Assembly: GCA_947577075.1 (NCBI GenBank)
Contig: CANPTW010000029.1
Coordinates: 1 to 34,264 of the forward strand
DNA from: an uncultured Oscillibacter sp.
Lineage (GTDB): Bacteria > Bacillota > Clostridia > Oscillospirales > Oscillospiraceae
Direction of reading: 5' to 3'
Length of the DNA stretch: 34,264 nucleotides
Under the pieces are notes generated by a model. It ran no database searches and had not been told where the DNA came from. It worked only from the letters and a program-made list of their open reading frames with translations. Position numbers and translations under genes: made by a program. Of the stretch, positions 6,750 to 15,447 are shown piece by piece (position 1 is the stretch's first letter; each line of letters begins with the position of its first letter).

Positions 6750-8306
6750 ATGGAATACATTATCAAGTATACGGGAGACATCCTCTCTCTGGGTTACCCC
6801 ACGGAGCTGCTGGACGCCCAGTTTGCCATCATGGAGCTGGAGAATCAAAATCCGGAGCGCCTGCTGGAACACCGGCAGGTGACCTGCTACGAGCCCGCCC
6901 GCCGCCTCAGCGGCCTGATGGACCGGAGCCTGGAGGCGGCCTGCATCCTGCCGGTCCAGCGGGAGAGCGGGCTGGGGCTGACGGGGCGGGGGGTTTTGAT
7001 CGGCTTTGTGGATTCCGGCCTGGACCTGACCCACCCGGAATTCCTGGGGGAGGACGGGACCAGCCGCATCATGGCCCTTTGGGATATGACGGGGCAGGGG
7101 ACGCCCCCCAGGGGCTTCCTCCACGGCGCGGTCTACACAAGGGAGGAGATCGCCGCGGGGCTTGCCCCGTCCTCGGACCAGGCCGGGCACGGCACCGCCG
7201 TCGCCGCCGTCGCCGCCGGGCGGAGCGGCGCGGCCCCGGAGGCGTCCATCGCCGCGGTGAAGCTGGCCAGCGCCCGGACCACGGATATCATGCGGGCGGT
7301 CAAGTTCCTGCTGGATCAGGCGGAGGAGCGGGGGATGCCCTGTGTGATCAACCTGAGCTACGGCACCAACTGCGGGTCCCACCAGGGGCAGACGCTGTTC
7401 GAAACCTATATCGACCAGTCCGCCCAGCGGGGCCGGAGCGTGGTGGTCTGCGCCGCCGGGAACGAGGGCTCCGGGGCCCACCACTTCCGGGGGCGGCTGG
7501 AGGAAGGCGGCGTCACCGAGGCGGAGTTCACCGTTTCCACCCGGAGGGAACAGGTGTATCTCTCCCTCTGGAAGAACTTTGCCGACGAGGCGGCCTTTGA
7601 GCTGGTCCTGCCGGGGGGGCAGTCCACCGGGCCGCTGACGGAGGGGGCCCGCTTTCTCCGCTTCGGCTCCATCCGGGTGACGATGTTTTACGGCGTGCCC
7701 ACCCATTACAGCGCGTCCCAGGAGGCGCTGTTCCTTCTGGACGCCCCCGCCGGGGAGCTGGACGGCCTGTGGAAGCTGCGCTGCTTCGGAAAGCGGGTGG
7801 CGGACGGGCGCTTTGACGTATGGCTGCCCACCGTCGAGGAGGTCAGCGACCGCACCGCCTTCCTCCAGCCGGAGCCGGATCTGACGATCACCCTTCCCGC
7901 CACGGCCCTCTACCCGATTTCCGTGGGGGGCTTCCGCCCGGAGACGGAGACGGTCAGCCCCTTCTCGGGCCGGGGGGACCAGGACTGCGCCGGGCGGGTG
8001 CTGCTGGACCTGACGGCGCCCGCGGAGTCCGTCCGCTCCGCCAAGCCGGGGGGCGGCTATGATGCGTTCACCGGCACCAGCATGGCCGCGCCCTTTGTCT
8101 CCGGCGCGGCGGCGCTGATGATGGAGTGGGGGATCGTCCAGGGGAACGACCTGTTTCTCTACGGGCAGCGGGTGAAGGCGTTCCTCTGCAAGGGGGCCTT
8201 GCGAAGCCCCTTTCTGGCGTATCCCAATCCCCTGTGGGGGTACGGGCGGCTGAACCTCTGCGGGACGATGAACGCGCTGGTCAGCCATTTGGAAAGGGGG
8301 CTTTGA
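6750..8306 (+). CDS. Csp-type subtilisin (S8) germination protease, first of two
   Basis: A 518-residue subtilase. A short N-terminal prodomain (MEYIIKYTGDILSLGYP) is followed by the S8 domain with the catalytic triad visible: Asp88 in GFVDSGLD, His147 in QAGHGTAVA, Ser444 in FTGTSMAAP. A jelly-roll-like insertion between His and Ser, typical of clostridial Csp proteases, spans about residues 255-400. Csp proteases are packaged in the spore and activate SleC by removing its pro-region; sleC lies divergently 86 bp away. ATG 6750 follows CAGGAGGG. Unlike C. difficile CspC and CspA, which lack catalytic residues, this copy looks catalytically competent. Confidence 0.87.
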   Translation: MEYIIKYTGDILSLGYPTELLDAQFAIMELENQNPERLLEHRQVTCYEPARRLSGLMDRSLEAACILPVQRESGLGLTGRGVLIGFVDSGLDLTHPEFLGEDGTSRIMALWDMTGQGTPPRGFLHGAVYTREEIAAGLAPSSDQAGHGTAVAAVAAGRSGAAPEASIAAVKLASARTTDIMRAVKFLLDQAEERGMPCVINLSYGTNCGSHQGQTLFETYIDQSAQRGRSVVVCAAGNEGSGAHHFRGRLEEGGVTEAEFTVSTRREQVYLSLWKNFADEAAFELVLPGGQSTGPLTEGARFLRFGSIRVTMFYGVPTHYSASQEALFLLDAPAGELDGLWKLRCFGKRVADGRFDVWLPTVEEVSDRTAFLQPEPDLTITLPATALYPISVGGFRPETETVSPFSGRGDQDCAGRVLLDLTAPAESVRSAKPGGGYDAFTGTSMAAPFVSGAAALMMEWGIVQGNDLFLYGQRVKAFLCKGALRSPFLAYPNPLWGYGRLNLCGTMNALVSHLERGL

Positions 8307-8308
8307 AC

Positions 8309-10021
8309 ATGCAGCTTTCGCCGGAGACGCTGGAATTCATCCATGCGCCGGATACGGTGGACTTCGTCACCCGGGCCACCGACGCTTTTTTCGACTACGC
8401 CCGGACCTCTCCGGACGTGGTGGTGGGGCAGACGCTGTCCGGGCGCTACGTCCTGGGCTATGTGAAGGCGGAAAATTTTCACAAGCTGGAGGAGGCCCTG
8501 GGCGCGGCGTTCGTCAGCTCCGTTCCCGTGATCCTGGGCCTGCTGGACCGCCCCGCCCTGGAGGCGTCGGGCGTGTCCCAGGTTCACGGCCAGCCCTACC
8601 TGAACCTGAAGGGCCGGGGCGTGCTGGTGGGGCTGATCGACACCGGCATCGACTACACCCAGCCGGTTTTCCGCTATGCGGACGGAACCAGCAAGATTCG
8701 CTACATCTACGACCAGACCGCGGAGGGGGAACCGCCCTCCGGCTTCCTTCTGGGGCGGGAGTACAGCAAGGCGGACATCGACGCGGCCCTGGCCGCCCAG
8801 GACCCCTATGCGCTGGTGCCCCAGCGGGACGAGGACGGCCACGGCACCTTCATGGCCTCCGTGGCCGCTGGGCGGCAGACCGAGGACTTCACCGGCGCCG
8901 CCCCGGACGCGGAGATCATCGCCGTGAAGCTGAAAAAGGCCCGGCCCTTCTACCGGGAGAAGTACTGCGTCCCGGCGGACCAGGAGAATGCCTATGAGTC
9001 CAGCGCCGTGATGCTGGGGGTGGAGTACATCCTCCGCAAGGCCAGGGAGCTGGGCCGCCCCGCGGCCATCTGCATCGGCCTGGGCACCAACGCCGGGAGC
9101 CACGACGGCCACAGTGTCTTTGAGGAGTACCTGGGAGGCGTTTCCATCCAAAAGGGCGTCTGCCTCTGCGCCGCGGCGGGCAACGAGGCGGAGGCCCGGC
9201 ACCACGCCGGCGGCATCCTTCAGCCCGGGGAGAAGCCGGGAAAGGTGGACCTGAAGGTGGGGGAAAACGCCGGAGACGTCTATATTGCCGTTTGGAATAC
9301 GGTGGCGGACCGCATCTCGCTGTCGGTCCGGTCTCCCTCCGGGGAGCTGGTGGGCCGGGTGCCGGCCCGGCCGGGGGCCGCCCCCGCCGCCGACGTGAAG
9401 CTGGTGCTGGAGGCAGCCAGGGTGCAGATTGAGTATCACTTTCCGGTGGAGGGCAGCGGGGGGCAGCTGTCCATCATCCGGATCCTGGGGGCGACCCCCG
9501 GCGTGTGGACCATTCAGCTCCACGGAGACATTCTTCTGAACGGCAGCTACCAGGTCTGGCTTCCCATGACGGGCTTTGTGGCCCCCTCGGTGGAGTTCCT
9601 GGCGGCCACGCCGGACTACACCGTCACCAGCCCCGCTTCCGCCGTGGGGGTGATCTGCTGCGGGGCCTATGACAGCGCCGGGAAGAGTCTGTATGCCAAG
9701 AGCTCCCGGGGGCCGGCCTGGGACGGGCGGATTCTGCCGGATCTGGTGGCCCCCGGCGTGGGGGTGGGGGGAATCTATCCCCACGGCCCCGGGCTTATGA
9801 GCGGCACCAGCGCGGCGGCCGCGGTGCTGGCGGGAATCTGCGCGCTGCTGCTCCAATGGGGCGTCCGGGAGGGGAACGACCCGGCCATGGGGACCTATCA
9901 GATCCGGGCGTATCTCATCCGGGGCTGCCTCCGGCGGACGGATATGTCCTATCCCAATAACCAGTGGGGCTATGGGTCCGTGCAGCTGATGCAGACCTTC
10001 CACCTGATGCGGGAGCTGTGA
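8309..10021 (+). CDS. Csp-type subtilisin (S8) germination protease, second of two
   Basis: A 571-residue subtilase paralogous to its upstream neighbour. The prodomain is longer (about 100 residues), and the triad is intact: Asp111 in GLIDTGID, His178 in DEDGHGTF, Ser501 in LMSGTSAAA. The start at ATG 8309 lies 2 bases after the previous stop and has GGAAAGGGGG upstream; an in-frame GTG at 8126 would overlap the first gene heavily and is unlikely. The pair is therefore translationally coupled. Expected role: processing of pro-SleC in the germinating spore. Both members being competent argues for redundant or sequential proteolysis rather than a pseudoprotease receptor. After the stop lies a GC-rich imperfect hairpin (10043-10086) without a T-run. 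Confidence 0.87.
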   Translation: MQLSPETLEFIHAPDTVDFVTRATDAFFDYARTSPDVVVGQTLSGRYVLGYVKAENFHKLEEALGAAFVSSVPVILGLLDRPALEASGVSQVHGQPYLNLKGRGVLVGLIDTGIDYTQPVFRYADGTSKIRYIYDQTAEGEPPSGFLLGREYSKADIDAALAAQDPYALVPQRDEDGHGTFMASVAAGRQTEDFTGAAPDAEIIAVKLKKARPFYREKYCVPADQENAYESSAVMLGVEYILRKARELGRPAAICIGLGTNAGSHDGHSVFEEYLGGVSIQKGVCLCAAAGNEAEARHHAGGILQPGEKPGKVDLKVGENAGDVYIAVWNTVADRISLSVRSPSGELVGRVPARPGAAPAADVKLVLEAARVQIEYHFPVEGSGGQLSIIRILGATPGVWTIQLHGDILLNGSYQVWLPMTGFVAPSVEFLAATPDYTVTSPASAVGVICCGAYDSAGKSLYAKSSRGPAWDGRILPDLVAPGVGVGGIYPHGPGLMSGTSAAAAVLAGICALLLQWGVREGNDPAMGTYQIRAYLIRGCLRRTDMSYPNNQWGYGSVQLMQTFHLMREL

Positions 10022-10139
10022 AAAAGGGGCTCCGGGACCTTTGGACGGGCGCTCCGGCCGGGGCGCGGGCGCCCCCCCATCCGTCCCGGCGCCGTTCCCC
10101 GCCGGAGACGCGTTTTTTGCCGGCGGGCGGTTCCCGATA

Positions 10140-10167
10140 TTGAATTTGCGCCTCCGGGTGGTATACT
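10140..10167 (+). promoter_or_regulatory. Sigma-A promoter for the PHP gene
   Basis: TTGAAT, 16-base spacer, TATACT, with an extended TGG before the -10. The gene starts 77 bases downstream. Confidence 0.65.
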
Positions 10168-10243
10168 GTAGGGTAGCACGGATTCCGGCCTTGCCGCCCG
10201 GCGGGGCGCGCGGACGGGACCGGATGGAGAGGAGACTGAACCT

Positions 10244-11158
10244 GTGATTGCGGATCTTCACACCCACAGCGCGGCCTCCGACGGGCAGTATGCGCCTGCG
10301 GAGCTGGTGCGCCTGGCCAGGGAGCGGGGCATTGAGGTGCTGGCGCTGACGGACCACGACACCCTGGACGGCCTGGAGGAAGCCCTCCGGGCCGGGGAGG
10401 CGCTGGGGGTCCGGGTCCTTCCGGGGATCGAACTGGGAGCGGCGGAATACGACCACCTCCATATTCTGGGCTACGGCTTTGCCCCCGCCGCCCTGGCTCC
10501 GCTGTGCCGGAAGCTGAAGGACGGACGGGACCGGCGGGCCCAGCGCATGATTGACTTCCTCCGGCAGAAGGGCCTGGAGCTGACGCTGGAGGAGGTGGAG
10601 GAAACGGCCGGAGGAACCCCGATCGCCCGGCCCCACGTCGCCCAGGTCCTGGTTCGCCGGGGATACGCGGACAGCGTTCCGGACGCGTTCCGGCGGTATC
10701 TGGACACCGGGGAGTTCCGGCGGGAGGTCCGGCGCTTCAAGGCGGACGCCCGGACCTGCTTGGAAGCCGTCAAGGCCGGGGGCGGCAAGACCTCCCTGGC
10801 GCATCCCTGCCAGATCGGCCTGGACCCCCGGGCGCTGGAGGAGCTGGTGGGGAGGCTGGCGGCATGGGGCCTGGACGCCCTGGAGTGCCGGTATCCCACG
10901 CACACGCCGGAGCAGGAGGCCTTTTACCTGCGCCTGGCGGAGACGTACCGGCTCCATGTCACCGGGGGGAGCGATTTTCACGGCGAACGGGTGAAGCCCG
11001 GGGTCCGGCTGGCGGCCTTGCAGATGGATGTGGACCGGCTTCTGGAAACGGATACCGGCTTCCCCGGCAGCGGACAGGCGGATATTATAGCAATCCTCAA
11101 AAATACTGACAGCAGTTCGACGGATACAGGCGGCACATACCTGCGTCTTCCTCCTTGA
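10244..11158 (+). CDS. PHP-domain phosphoesterase (YciV/RNase AM-like)
   Basis: A 304-residue PHP-family metallo-phosphoesterase. Metal-site motifs appear in order: DLHTHSAASDG (residues 4-14), LTDHDTLDG (around 36-44), the Glu in LPGIELGA, and HIL, then SLAHPCQIG and GGSDFHGE toward the C-terminus. The family includes 3',5'-nucleoside bisphosphate phosphatase/5'-3' exoribonuclease YciV. The GTG start at 10244 has GAGAGGAGAC upstream. The last about 25 residues (from IIAILKNTDSS) are encoded by an inserted MITE-like repeat, so the natural C-terminus has been replaced; core motifs are unaffected. Confidence 0.88.
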   Translation: MIADLHTHSAASDGQYAPAELVRLARERGIEVLALTDHDTLDGLEEALRAGEALGVRVLPGIELGAAEYDHLHILGYGFAPAALAPLCRKLKDGRDRRAQRMIDFLRQKGLELTLEEVEETAGGTPIARPHVAQVLVRRGYADSVPDAFRRYLDTGEFRREVRRFKADARTCLEAVKAGGGKTSLAHPCQIGLDPRALEELVGRLAAWGLDALECRYPTHTPEQEAFYLRLAETYRLHVTGGSDFHGERVKPGVRLAALQMDVDRLLETDTGFPGSGQADIIAILKNTDSSSTDTGGTYLRLPP

Positions 11159-11246
11159 CGGGCGCCAGCCCGCCTGCGTCGTCATCCTTGTTTTGTACCG
11201 CCTGTATCCGCTTCCTTTGCTTCCATTATTTCTGAGGATTGCTATA
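11086..11246. mobile_element. 161-bp MITE-like element with 20-bp terminal inverted repeats
   Basis: The ends TATAGCAATCCTCAAAAATA (11086-11105) and its complement (11227-11246) match at 19 of 20 positions. A second inner inverted repeat, CGGATACAGGCGG against CCGCCTGTATCCG, lies inside. No transposase is encoded. It sits in the 3' end of the PHP gene and supplies its stop codon. As RNA it would fold into one long hairpin. A dinucleotide TA could be the target duplication, which is too short to prove. Confidence 0.75.
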
Positions 11247-11256
11247 GATAGAAGTA

Positions 11257-11289
11257 AAGCCCCGGGAATCCTACGGATTCCCGGGGCTT
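11257..11289. terminator. Strong stem-loop after the PHP gene
   Basis: A 15-base perfect stem (AAGCCCCGGGAATCC against its complement) with a 3-base loop. It has no T-run, so it may terminate weakly or protect the mRNA end. Between here and 11541 I see only GC-rich hairpins and no convincing gene. Confidence 0.55.
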
Positions 11290-11541
11290 AGGCTGTCCCA
11301 AAGCGCTGAAATCGAATTTGGCGGGAAGGAAGGGTGTGTGCGGGAAATCCGGGAGGGGTTTCCCGCGCTATTTCGATCCTTCGCGTTCGGAACCTTGGGA
11401 AAGCTCCGAACGCGTAAGCCGCTTGGAAAAACCATGGTTTCGCCAGGCGGATCCCCGGGAATCCCATGGATTTCCGGGGGCCCGGCTGCTTTGGGGCTGA
11501 AATGCCCGGAGGCCGCACAGGCGGCTTCCTGTGCCGGACTG

Positions 11542-11616
11542 CATCGGAACCGCAAGGGCGCTTTGCGCCGGACCAAAGGGCCATCGGTTAAAAAAGCATC
11601 TGCTTCGTTTCAACTG
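11542..11616 (-). repeat. Second copy of the CAGTTGAAA repeat, containing a terminator
   Basis: Read on the minus strand this resembles 1216-1297: CAGTTGAAA, GAAGCA, a T-run, AACCG, GGCC, GGCGCAAAGCGCC, TGCG and TTCC occur in the same order. It overlaps the stop codon of the phosphodiester glycosidase gene. The AAGCA-GA-TGCTT hairpin followed by a T-run (11590-11605, minus strand) is an intrinsic terminator for that gene. Confidence 0.6.
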
Positions 11617-12782
11617 TGAAGACGATCCTCCTCCAGGCTCCTGACGACCCAGGCGTCCGGCAGATAGCGGCCCTGCTCCATGGAGCTGCTGGTCCTTGTA
11701 ATCATCTCCCCGCGGTAGGTCATAGAGGAGCTGGACCCGCCGTCCATGTTCATCGCGGTCCAGCACCCGTACCGCAGCAGGATGTCCGCGCATTCCGAAA
11801 CGGTGGTCCCCAGGCTGTGGCCCACCCGGCGGCCGTCGATTACCAACAGCAGCGCCGTTTTGTCCGCCGTCTGCCCGATCACCGTGCGGGGCTGAATCCC
11901 CATGCCGAAGGAGCCGTCGATGTGCTTTTCGCCGTTGAGCACAAGAATGGGGTAAAACTGCACGGCGTCCCGCAGCTCGCCGACCTCCAGACCGTACCCC
12001 GCCCTGAAATTGTCCTCCCGGTCGAATCCGGCGATCTGATACCGCCCCTTCAGGGCCCTTCCGGAGTACTCCCCGTTTGAAAGGACAAATCCCATGGGCT
12101 TGCTGCCGTTTCCCCTGCCCTCAGGGTCCTGAAATCCGCTGGCGTTCACGCCGAGGACCGCGCCGTTGGCCTCGCAGAGCTCCGTCACCGTCTGTCCCCG
12201 GGAAGACAGGGCGTTCCGGGCCAGGAAGACCTGCGCACTGTCCTTGACGACCGCCAGCTTGCCCTGGTATCCGTCCCCGGTTACGGTGCAGATAAACAGC
12301 TTGTTCGGCACGTCGATGGCCCATACCGCATCCCCCGCCGTTGTGTACACCCCGCTTAAATGGTCCGCCTGCAGCGCGGACAGGTCGTTCCACGAGACGG
12401 ACTGCGGCAGGGTGGCCGGGTCGATCTCGGGAAACAGGGCGGCAAAGCGGCGGCGGGCCCGTTCCTCCGGCGTTCCGCCCGCCTCTTCCGGATACGCGTC
12501 CGGGCCCGCTTTTGCAAGGCCGCTGGCCTCAACCATGTTTTCCGCAAACCGCGCGTCCACGTCCTGCATCACATCCTGAATTACGGATTCCGGCAGGAAG
12601 GCCGTTGCCAGCCATTGGTGCGTCATGGTGCCCATGGCGGTTTCGATGTAGAGGGTTCTCCACTTCGCAATAAACGGAACGCCGGAAAAAACGAACAGCA
12701 GATACAAGGCGGCCCCGCAGGCCAGCACTGCCGCCGCGGCAAAAAGCCATTTGCACCTGGAGGCAAAACCGGCTTCTTCCAT
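11610..12782 (-). CDS. Phosphodiester glycosidase family (NAGPA) membrane-anchored protein
   Basis: A 390-residue protein with a cytoplasmic start and one N-terminal transmembrane helix (about residues 11-33), then an extracytoplasmic region. The C-terminal half is the NAGPA/phosphodiester glycosidase domain (PF09992-type): GVNASGFQDPEG, PRTVIGQTADKTALLLVIDGR, and the signature AMNMDGGSSSSM. Family members hydrolyse alpha-N-acetylglucosamine phosphodiester linkages or act in exopolysaccharide metabolism; the substrate here is unknown. The gene follows the lipase gene by 36 bp on the same strand and is probably read from the same promoter (14237-14265). Confidence 0.88.
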   Translation of the reverse strand: MEEAGFASRCKWLFAAAAVLACGAALYLLFVFSGVPFIAKWRTLYIETAMGTMTHQWLATAFLPESVIQDVMQDVDARFAENMVEASGLAKAGPDAYPEEAGGTPEERARRRFAALFPEIDPATLPQSVSWNDLSALQADHLSGVYTTAGDAVWAIDVPNKLFICTVTGDGYQGKLAVVKDSAQVFLARNALSSRGQTVTELCEANGAVLGVNASGFQDPEGRGNGSKPMGFVLSNGEYSGRALKGRYQIAGFDREDNFRAGYGLEVGELRDAVQFYPILVLNGEKHIDGSFGMGIQPRTVIGQTADKTALLLVIDGRRVGHSLGTTVSECADILLRYGCWTAMNMDGGSSSSMTYRGEMITRTSSSMEQGRYLPDAWVVRSLEEDRLHS

Positions 12783-12818
12783 AAAATACCTCCCCAGGGA
12801 ACCGGGGGAACGAAGGCC

Positions 12819-14189
12819 TCAATATCCCCGGCGCTTCAAATCCGCCGCCAGCTTCACATAGAACTCCCGCACGTCGAAGCCCCGGATGTTCTCCCGGTTC
12901 AGATCCACCACGTCCCCGTGGGAGATGCCCCGCTTCCCCTGGGGCTCCAGGAGGGTGAAGCGCTCCCCCCACTTGGCCGACTCCACCGACACCAGCCCGT
13001 CGTTCAGTCCGTCGAAGTGGCGGACGACAGGGTAGGTCATATTCAGCGGGAACTTGCCGTGCCGGGCCTTCCTGCAGTAGGACATGACGCTCTCATACAC
13101 CACACCGGGGGCGTCGGGCGTCACCTCGTTTCGGGCCAGGCACGCGCTCTCCGTCAGGTCCGTCACCGCCGCCAGGAAGTCCGGGTTGGGGTCGCCCACC
13201 TGTTTCATCGTGGCATTGTACGCCGCCGCGATTTTCAGCCGGGCGGCCTGGGGGACCTTGCCCAGCAGGTACTCGGCAAAGATGCAGCCCCGGTGGGGGG
13301 TGTTGATGGTGGTCAGGGTGGCAACATAGGGGGCCATGCCGCAGTGGGCGATGGCGGCCCGGCTGTCCAGCCCGCCCTTGGAGTGGGCGATGATGTTCAC
13401 CTTCCCGCAGCCCGTCTCCTCCACGATCTGCCGGATGCGCGCCGCCAGTTCCTTCCCGCTGTCCTCCACCGCCGCCGCGGACTGCTGCTGTCCATAGTAG
13501 ACGGTAGCCCCGTTGCGGATCAGCTCCCTGGGGATGCGGCCCCAGTAGTTGAGGTAGCGGAAGTCCCGGAAGAACACGCCGTGGACCATCAGGAGGGGAT
13601 ACTTCGTCTTGCAGACCTCGCTCTCCGCCCGTACTTCGTCCAGCTCCCACTTCTGGGTTTCAAATTCCACTTCGTCACAACAAATGCGGAGGATCTTTGC
13701 CAGATACCAGAGGTTCACCAGGGGAATCCACCCGCACAGGGCCGCCAGAACGCGGTGCTTCAGCCCTAACTGCACCGAGGTGAGGTAGACCCGGATCATG
13801 CCGTTCCAGAAGACTATGGCCTCCAGGATCACCGCCAGCAGCAGGCCCATCGCGCCCCCGAAAACCATCCACCACGGAAGGAGGCCGTTTTCCGCAATAT
13901 CGGCACGCAGTACGTTCAGCCAGAGAAGCTGGAGCAGGACGGCAGCCGTGGCGGTCACGCAGAACAGCCACAGCAGCTCACAGCCCTCCGCCAGACGCTG
14001 GATGCGCTGGGTGGGGCCGGACTTCGGAATGGGCCGGAGATTCACCCAGAGGAACGCCGCCGCCAGAGGCAGAAACAGCCACCCGGCGCCGGAAACCGAC
14101 CATTCGGCGTACAGCAGCCAGACCAGCGGCAGGGCGTTCGCCGCCGCCGTCAGCAGCAGACAGTAGACGATCCGCCTGACATACTTCAT
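12819..14189 (-). CDS. Membrane-anchored alpha/beta-hydrolase (triacylglycerol lipase-like)
   Basis: A 456-residue protein. The first about 175 residues contain four or five transmembrane helices; the rest is an alpha/beta-hydrolase. After the strand YPLLMVHGVFFRD (oxyanion region) comes the nucleophile elbow AHSKGG; DGLNDGLVS probably supplies the acid and GISHGDVVD the catalytic His. This set resembles bacterial lipases of the LipA/EstA type. The domain is probably extracytoplasmic or on the membrane face. It is first in an operon with the phosphodiester glycosidase and has a consensus promoter about 50 bases upstream. Confidence 0.85.
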   Translation of the reverse strand: MKYVRRIVYCLLLTAAANALPLVWLLYAEWSVSGAGWLFLPLAAAFLWVNLRPIPKSGPTQRIQRLAEGCELLWLFCVTATAAVLLQLLWLNVLRADIAENGLLPWWMVFGGAMGLLLAVILEAIVFWNGMIRVYLTSVQLGLKHRVLAALCGWIPLVNLWYLAKILRICCDEVEFETQKWELDEVRAESEVCKTKYPLLMVHGVFFRDFRYLNYWGRIPRELIRNGATVYYGQQQSAAAVEDSGKELAARIRQIVEETGCGKVNIIAHSKGGLDSRAAIAHCGMAPYVATLTTINTPHRGCIFAEYLLGKVPQAARLKIAAAYNATMKQVGDPNPDFLAAVTDLTESACLARNEVTPDAPGVVYESVMSYCRKARHGKFPLNMTYPVVRHFDGLNDGLVSVESAKWGERFTLLEPQGKRGISHGDVVDLNRENIRGFDVREFYVKLAADLKRRGY

Positions 14190-14236
14190 AAAGCCGCCTC
14201 CCGTTCAACAGCGCCCGCCGGCGCTTCTCTGCGTTT

Positions 14237-14265
14237 ATAGTAGACCTTGCCAACGGGGTTGTCAA
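14237..14265 (-). promoter_or_regulatory. Sigma-A promoter of the lipase operon
   Basis: On the minus strand TTGACA (14260-14265), 17-base spacer, TACTAT (14237-14242), about 48 bases before the lipase ATG. Confidence 0.8.
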
Positions 14266-14300
14266 GCCGGGAGACTGGGCGGTTCTTTTCAAAAAGCGGA

Positions 14301-14329
14301 TTGAACTGGGACAGGGAAAATGGTATGAT
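14301..14329 (+). promoter_or_regulatory. Sigma-A promoter of the barstar gene
   Basis: TTGAAC (14301-14306), 17-base spacer, TATGAT (14324-14329), with an extended TGG before the -10. It is divergent from the lipase promoter 35 bases away. Confidence 0.8.
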
Positions 14330-14359
14330 CAAGGTAATTCAATTAAGGGAGGTTTAGCC

Positions 14360-14656
14360 GTGAAAATATTTACGATAGATGGGAATAATTTCAGCGATTT
14401 AGAGGGGTTTTATAACGAAATTGATAAAATACTTACGAAGGATTTGAATTGGAAAACAGGGCATAACCTCGATGCTTATAATGATTTGCTGAGAGGCGGC
14501 TTCGGCGTACATGAATACGAAGAACCCATAGTGCTTAGATGGATCAATTATCAGAAAAGTAAACGCGAACTTGGAGATGATCTTATTTTGACCATTTTAG
14601 AAATAACCTTAGATTTCAATAATTCTGGTCACGATTGTAAGCTGGAATTGTATTGA
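14360..14656 (+). CDS. Barstar-family ribonuclease inhibitor (orphan)
   Basis: A 98-residue acidic protein of the barstar fold: it opens KIFTIDGNNFSDLEGFYNEIDKIL and has the NLDAYNDLLRGGFG segment matching barstar's interface helix with its Asp. Barstars bind and block secreted barnase-type RNases. The GTG start at 14360 has GGGAGG upstream and its own promoter. The gene is clearly AT-richer than both neighbours and no barnase gene is near, which suggests recent transfer and a defensive (orphan immunity) role. Confidence 0.85.
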   Translation: MKIFTIDGNNFSDLEGFYNEIDKILTKDLNWKTGHNLDAYNDLLRGGFGVHEYEEPIVLRWINYQKSKRELGDDLILTILEITLDFNNSGHDCKLELY

Positions 14657-14703
14657 CGATTTTTGGATGAAAGAGATATTGCCTATAAAGGACTGAACCC
14701 ACC

Positions 14704-15447
14704 ATGGAAACCGTCAAACGCGGCTATGTGCCGAAAGATACCGTTGAATTTGGCCCCAAGGCTTTGCCCAAGCTGAACGCCGCCGCCCAGGAGCTGGCGT
14801 TCCTGCTGGACCGGGGGTACGACACCAAATCCGCCTCCACCTTCGTGGGCAACCACCACCTGCTCTCGGAGCGCCAGCGGCTGGCCCTGGCCCGGATCAC
14901 CTCTCCCCGCGCCGCTCTGGAGGAGCGGGAGCGGAAGCGGCTCCGGGAGGCCCCGGAGGCCCTGGTGCTGGACGGCTTCAACACCATCATCACCCTGGAG
15001 GTGGCCCTGTCCGGCTCCCTGCTCCTGGAGGGCATGGACGGCACCATCCGGGATCTGGCCGGACTGCGGGGGAGCTACCGCATCGTGGACAAGACGGTGC
15101 GGGCCGTGGAGCTTCTGCTGGCCCGGCTGGAGGCCCTGGGGGTCAGGGAGGCCCTGTTCTATCTGGACCGGCAGGTGTCCAACTCCGGACGCCTCCGGGC
15201 GCTGCTGCTGGACAAGGCGGCGGAGCGGGGCGTCCGGGTCCGGGTGGAGCTGCACCCCGGCGTGGACGGCGTCCTCTCCCGCCTGGAAAACGTGATTACC
15301 ACAGACGCCATCATCCTGGACAAGTGCGGCAGCTGGTACAATCTGAACCGGGAAATCATCAAGGAGTCCGTCCCGGAGGCGTGGGTCTTGCGGCTGGACA
15401 GGAACGGCCTTTGTGAAATGCAGGCCGGGGAGAAATTTTCTCTATAA
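14704..15447 (+). CDS. DUF434-domain protein
   Basis: A 247-residue cytosolic protein of the DUF434 type. The N-terminal part (residues 18-80, AAAQELAFLLDRGYDTKSASTFVGNHHLLSERQRLALAR) is a helical domain; the C-terminal part contains LDGFNTIITLEVALSG, FYLDRQVSNSGRLR and TTDAIILDK, which have the acidic-residue spacing of a PIN/NYN-like nuclease fold. No function is established for the family. ATG 14704 has no strong Shine-Dalgarno close by. Its 3' end overlaps the convergent repeat-protein gene by 6 bases. Confidence 0.8.
   Translation: METVKRGYVPKDTVEFGPKALPKLNAAAQELAFLLDRGYDTKSASTFVGNHHLLSERQRLALARITSPRAALEERERKRLREAPEALVLDGFNTIITLEVALSGSLLLEGMDGTIRDLAGLRGSYRIVDKTVRAVELLLARLEALGVREALFYLDRQVSNSGRLRALLLDKAAERGVRVRVELHPGVDGVLSRLENVITTDAIILDKCGSWYNLNREIIKESVPEAWVLRLDRNGLCEMQAGEKFSL

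Noticed and set aside
6693..8288. 531-codon open frame on the minus strand
   Set aside because: Antisense shadow of the first Csp-type protease, whose triad and prodomain are clear.
8159..11185. 1008-codon open frame on the minus strand
   Set aside because: Shadow of the second protease and PHP genes caused by high GC; no recognisable motifs and no ribosome site.
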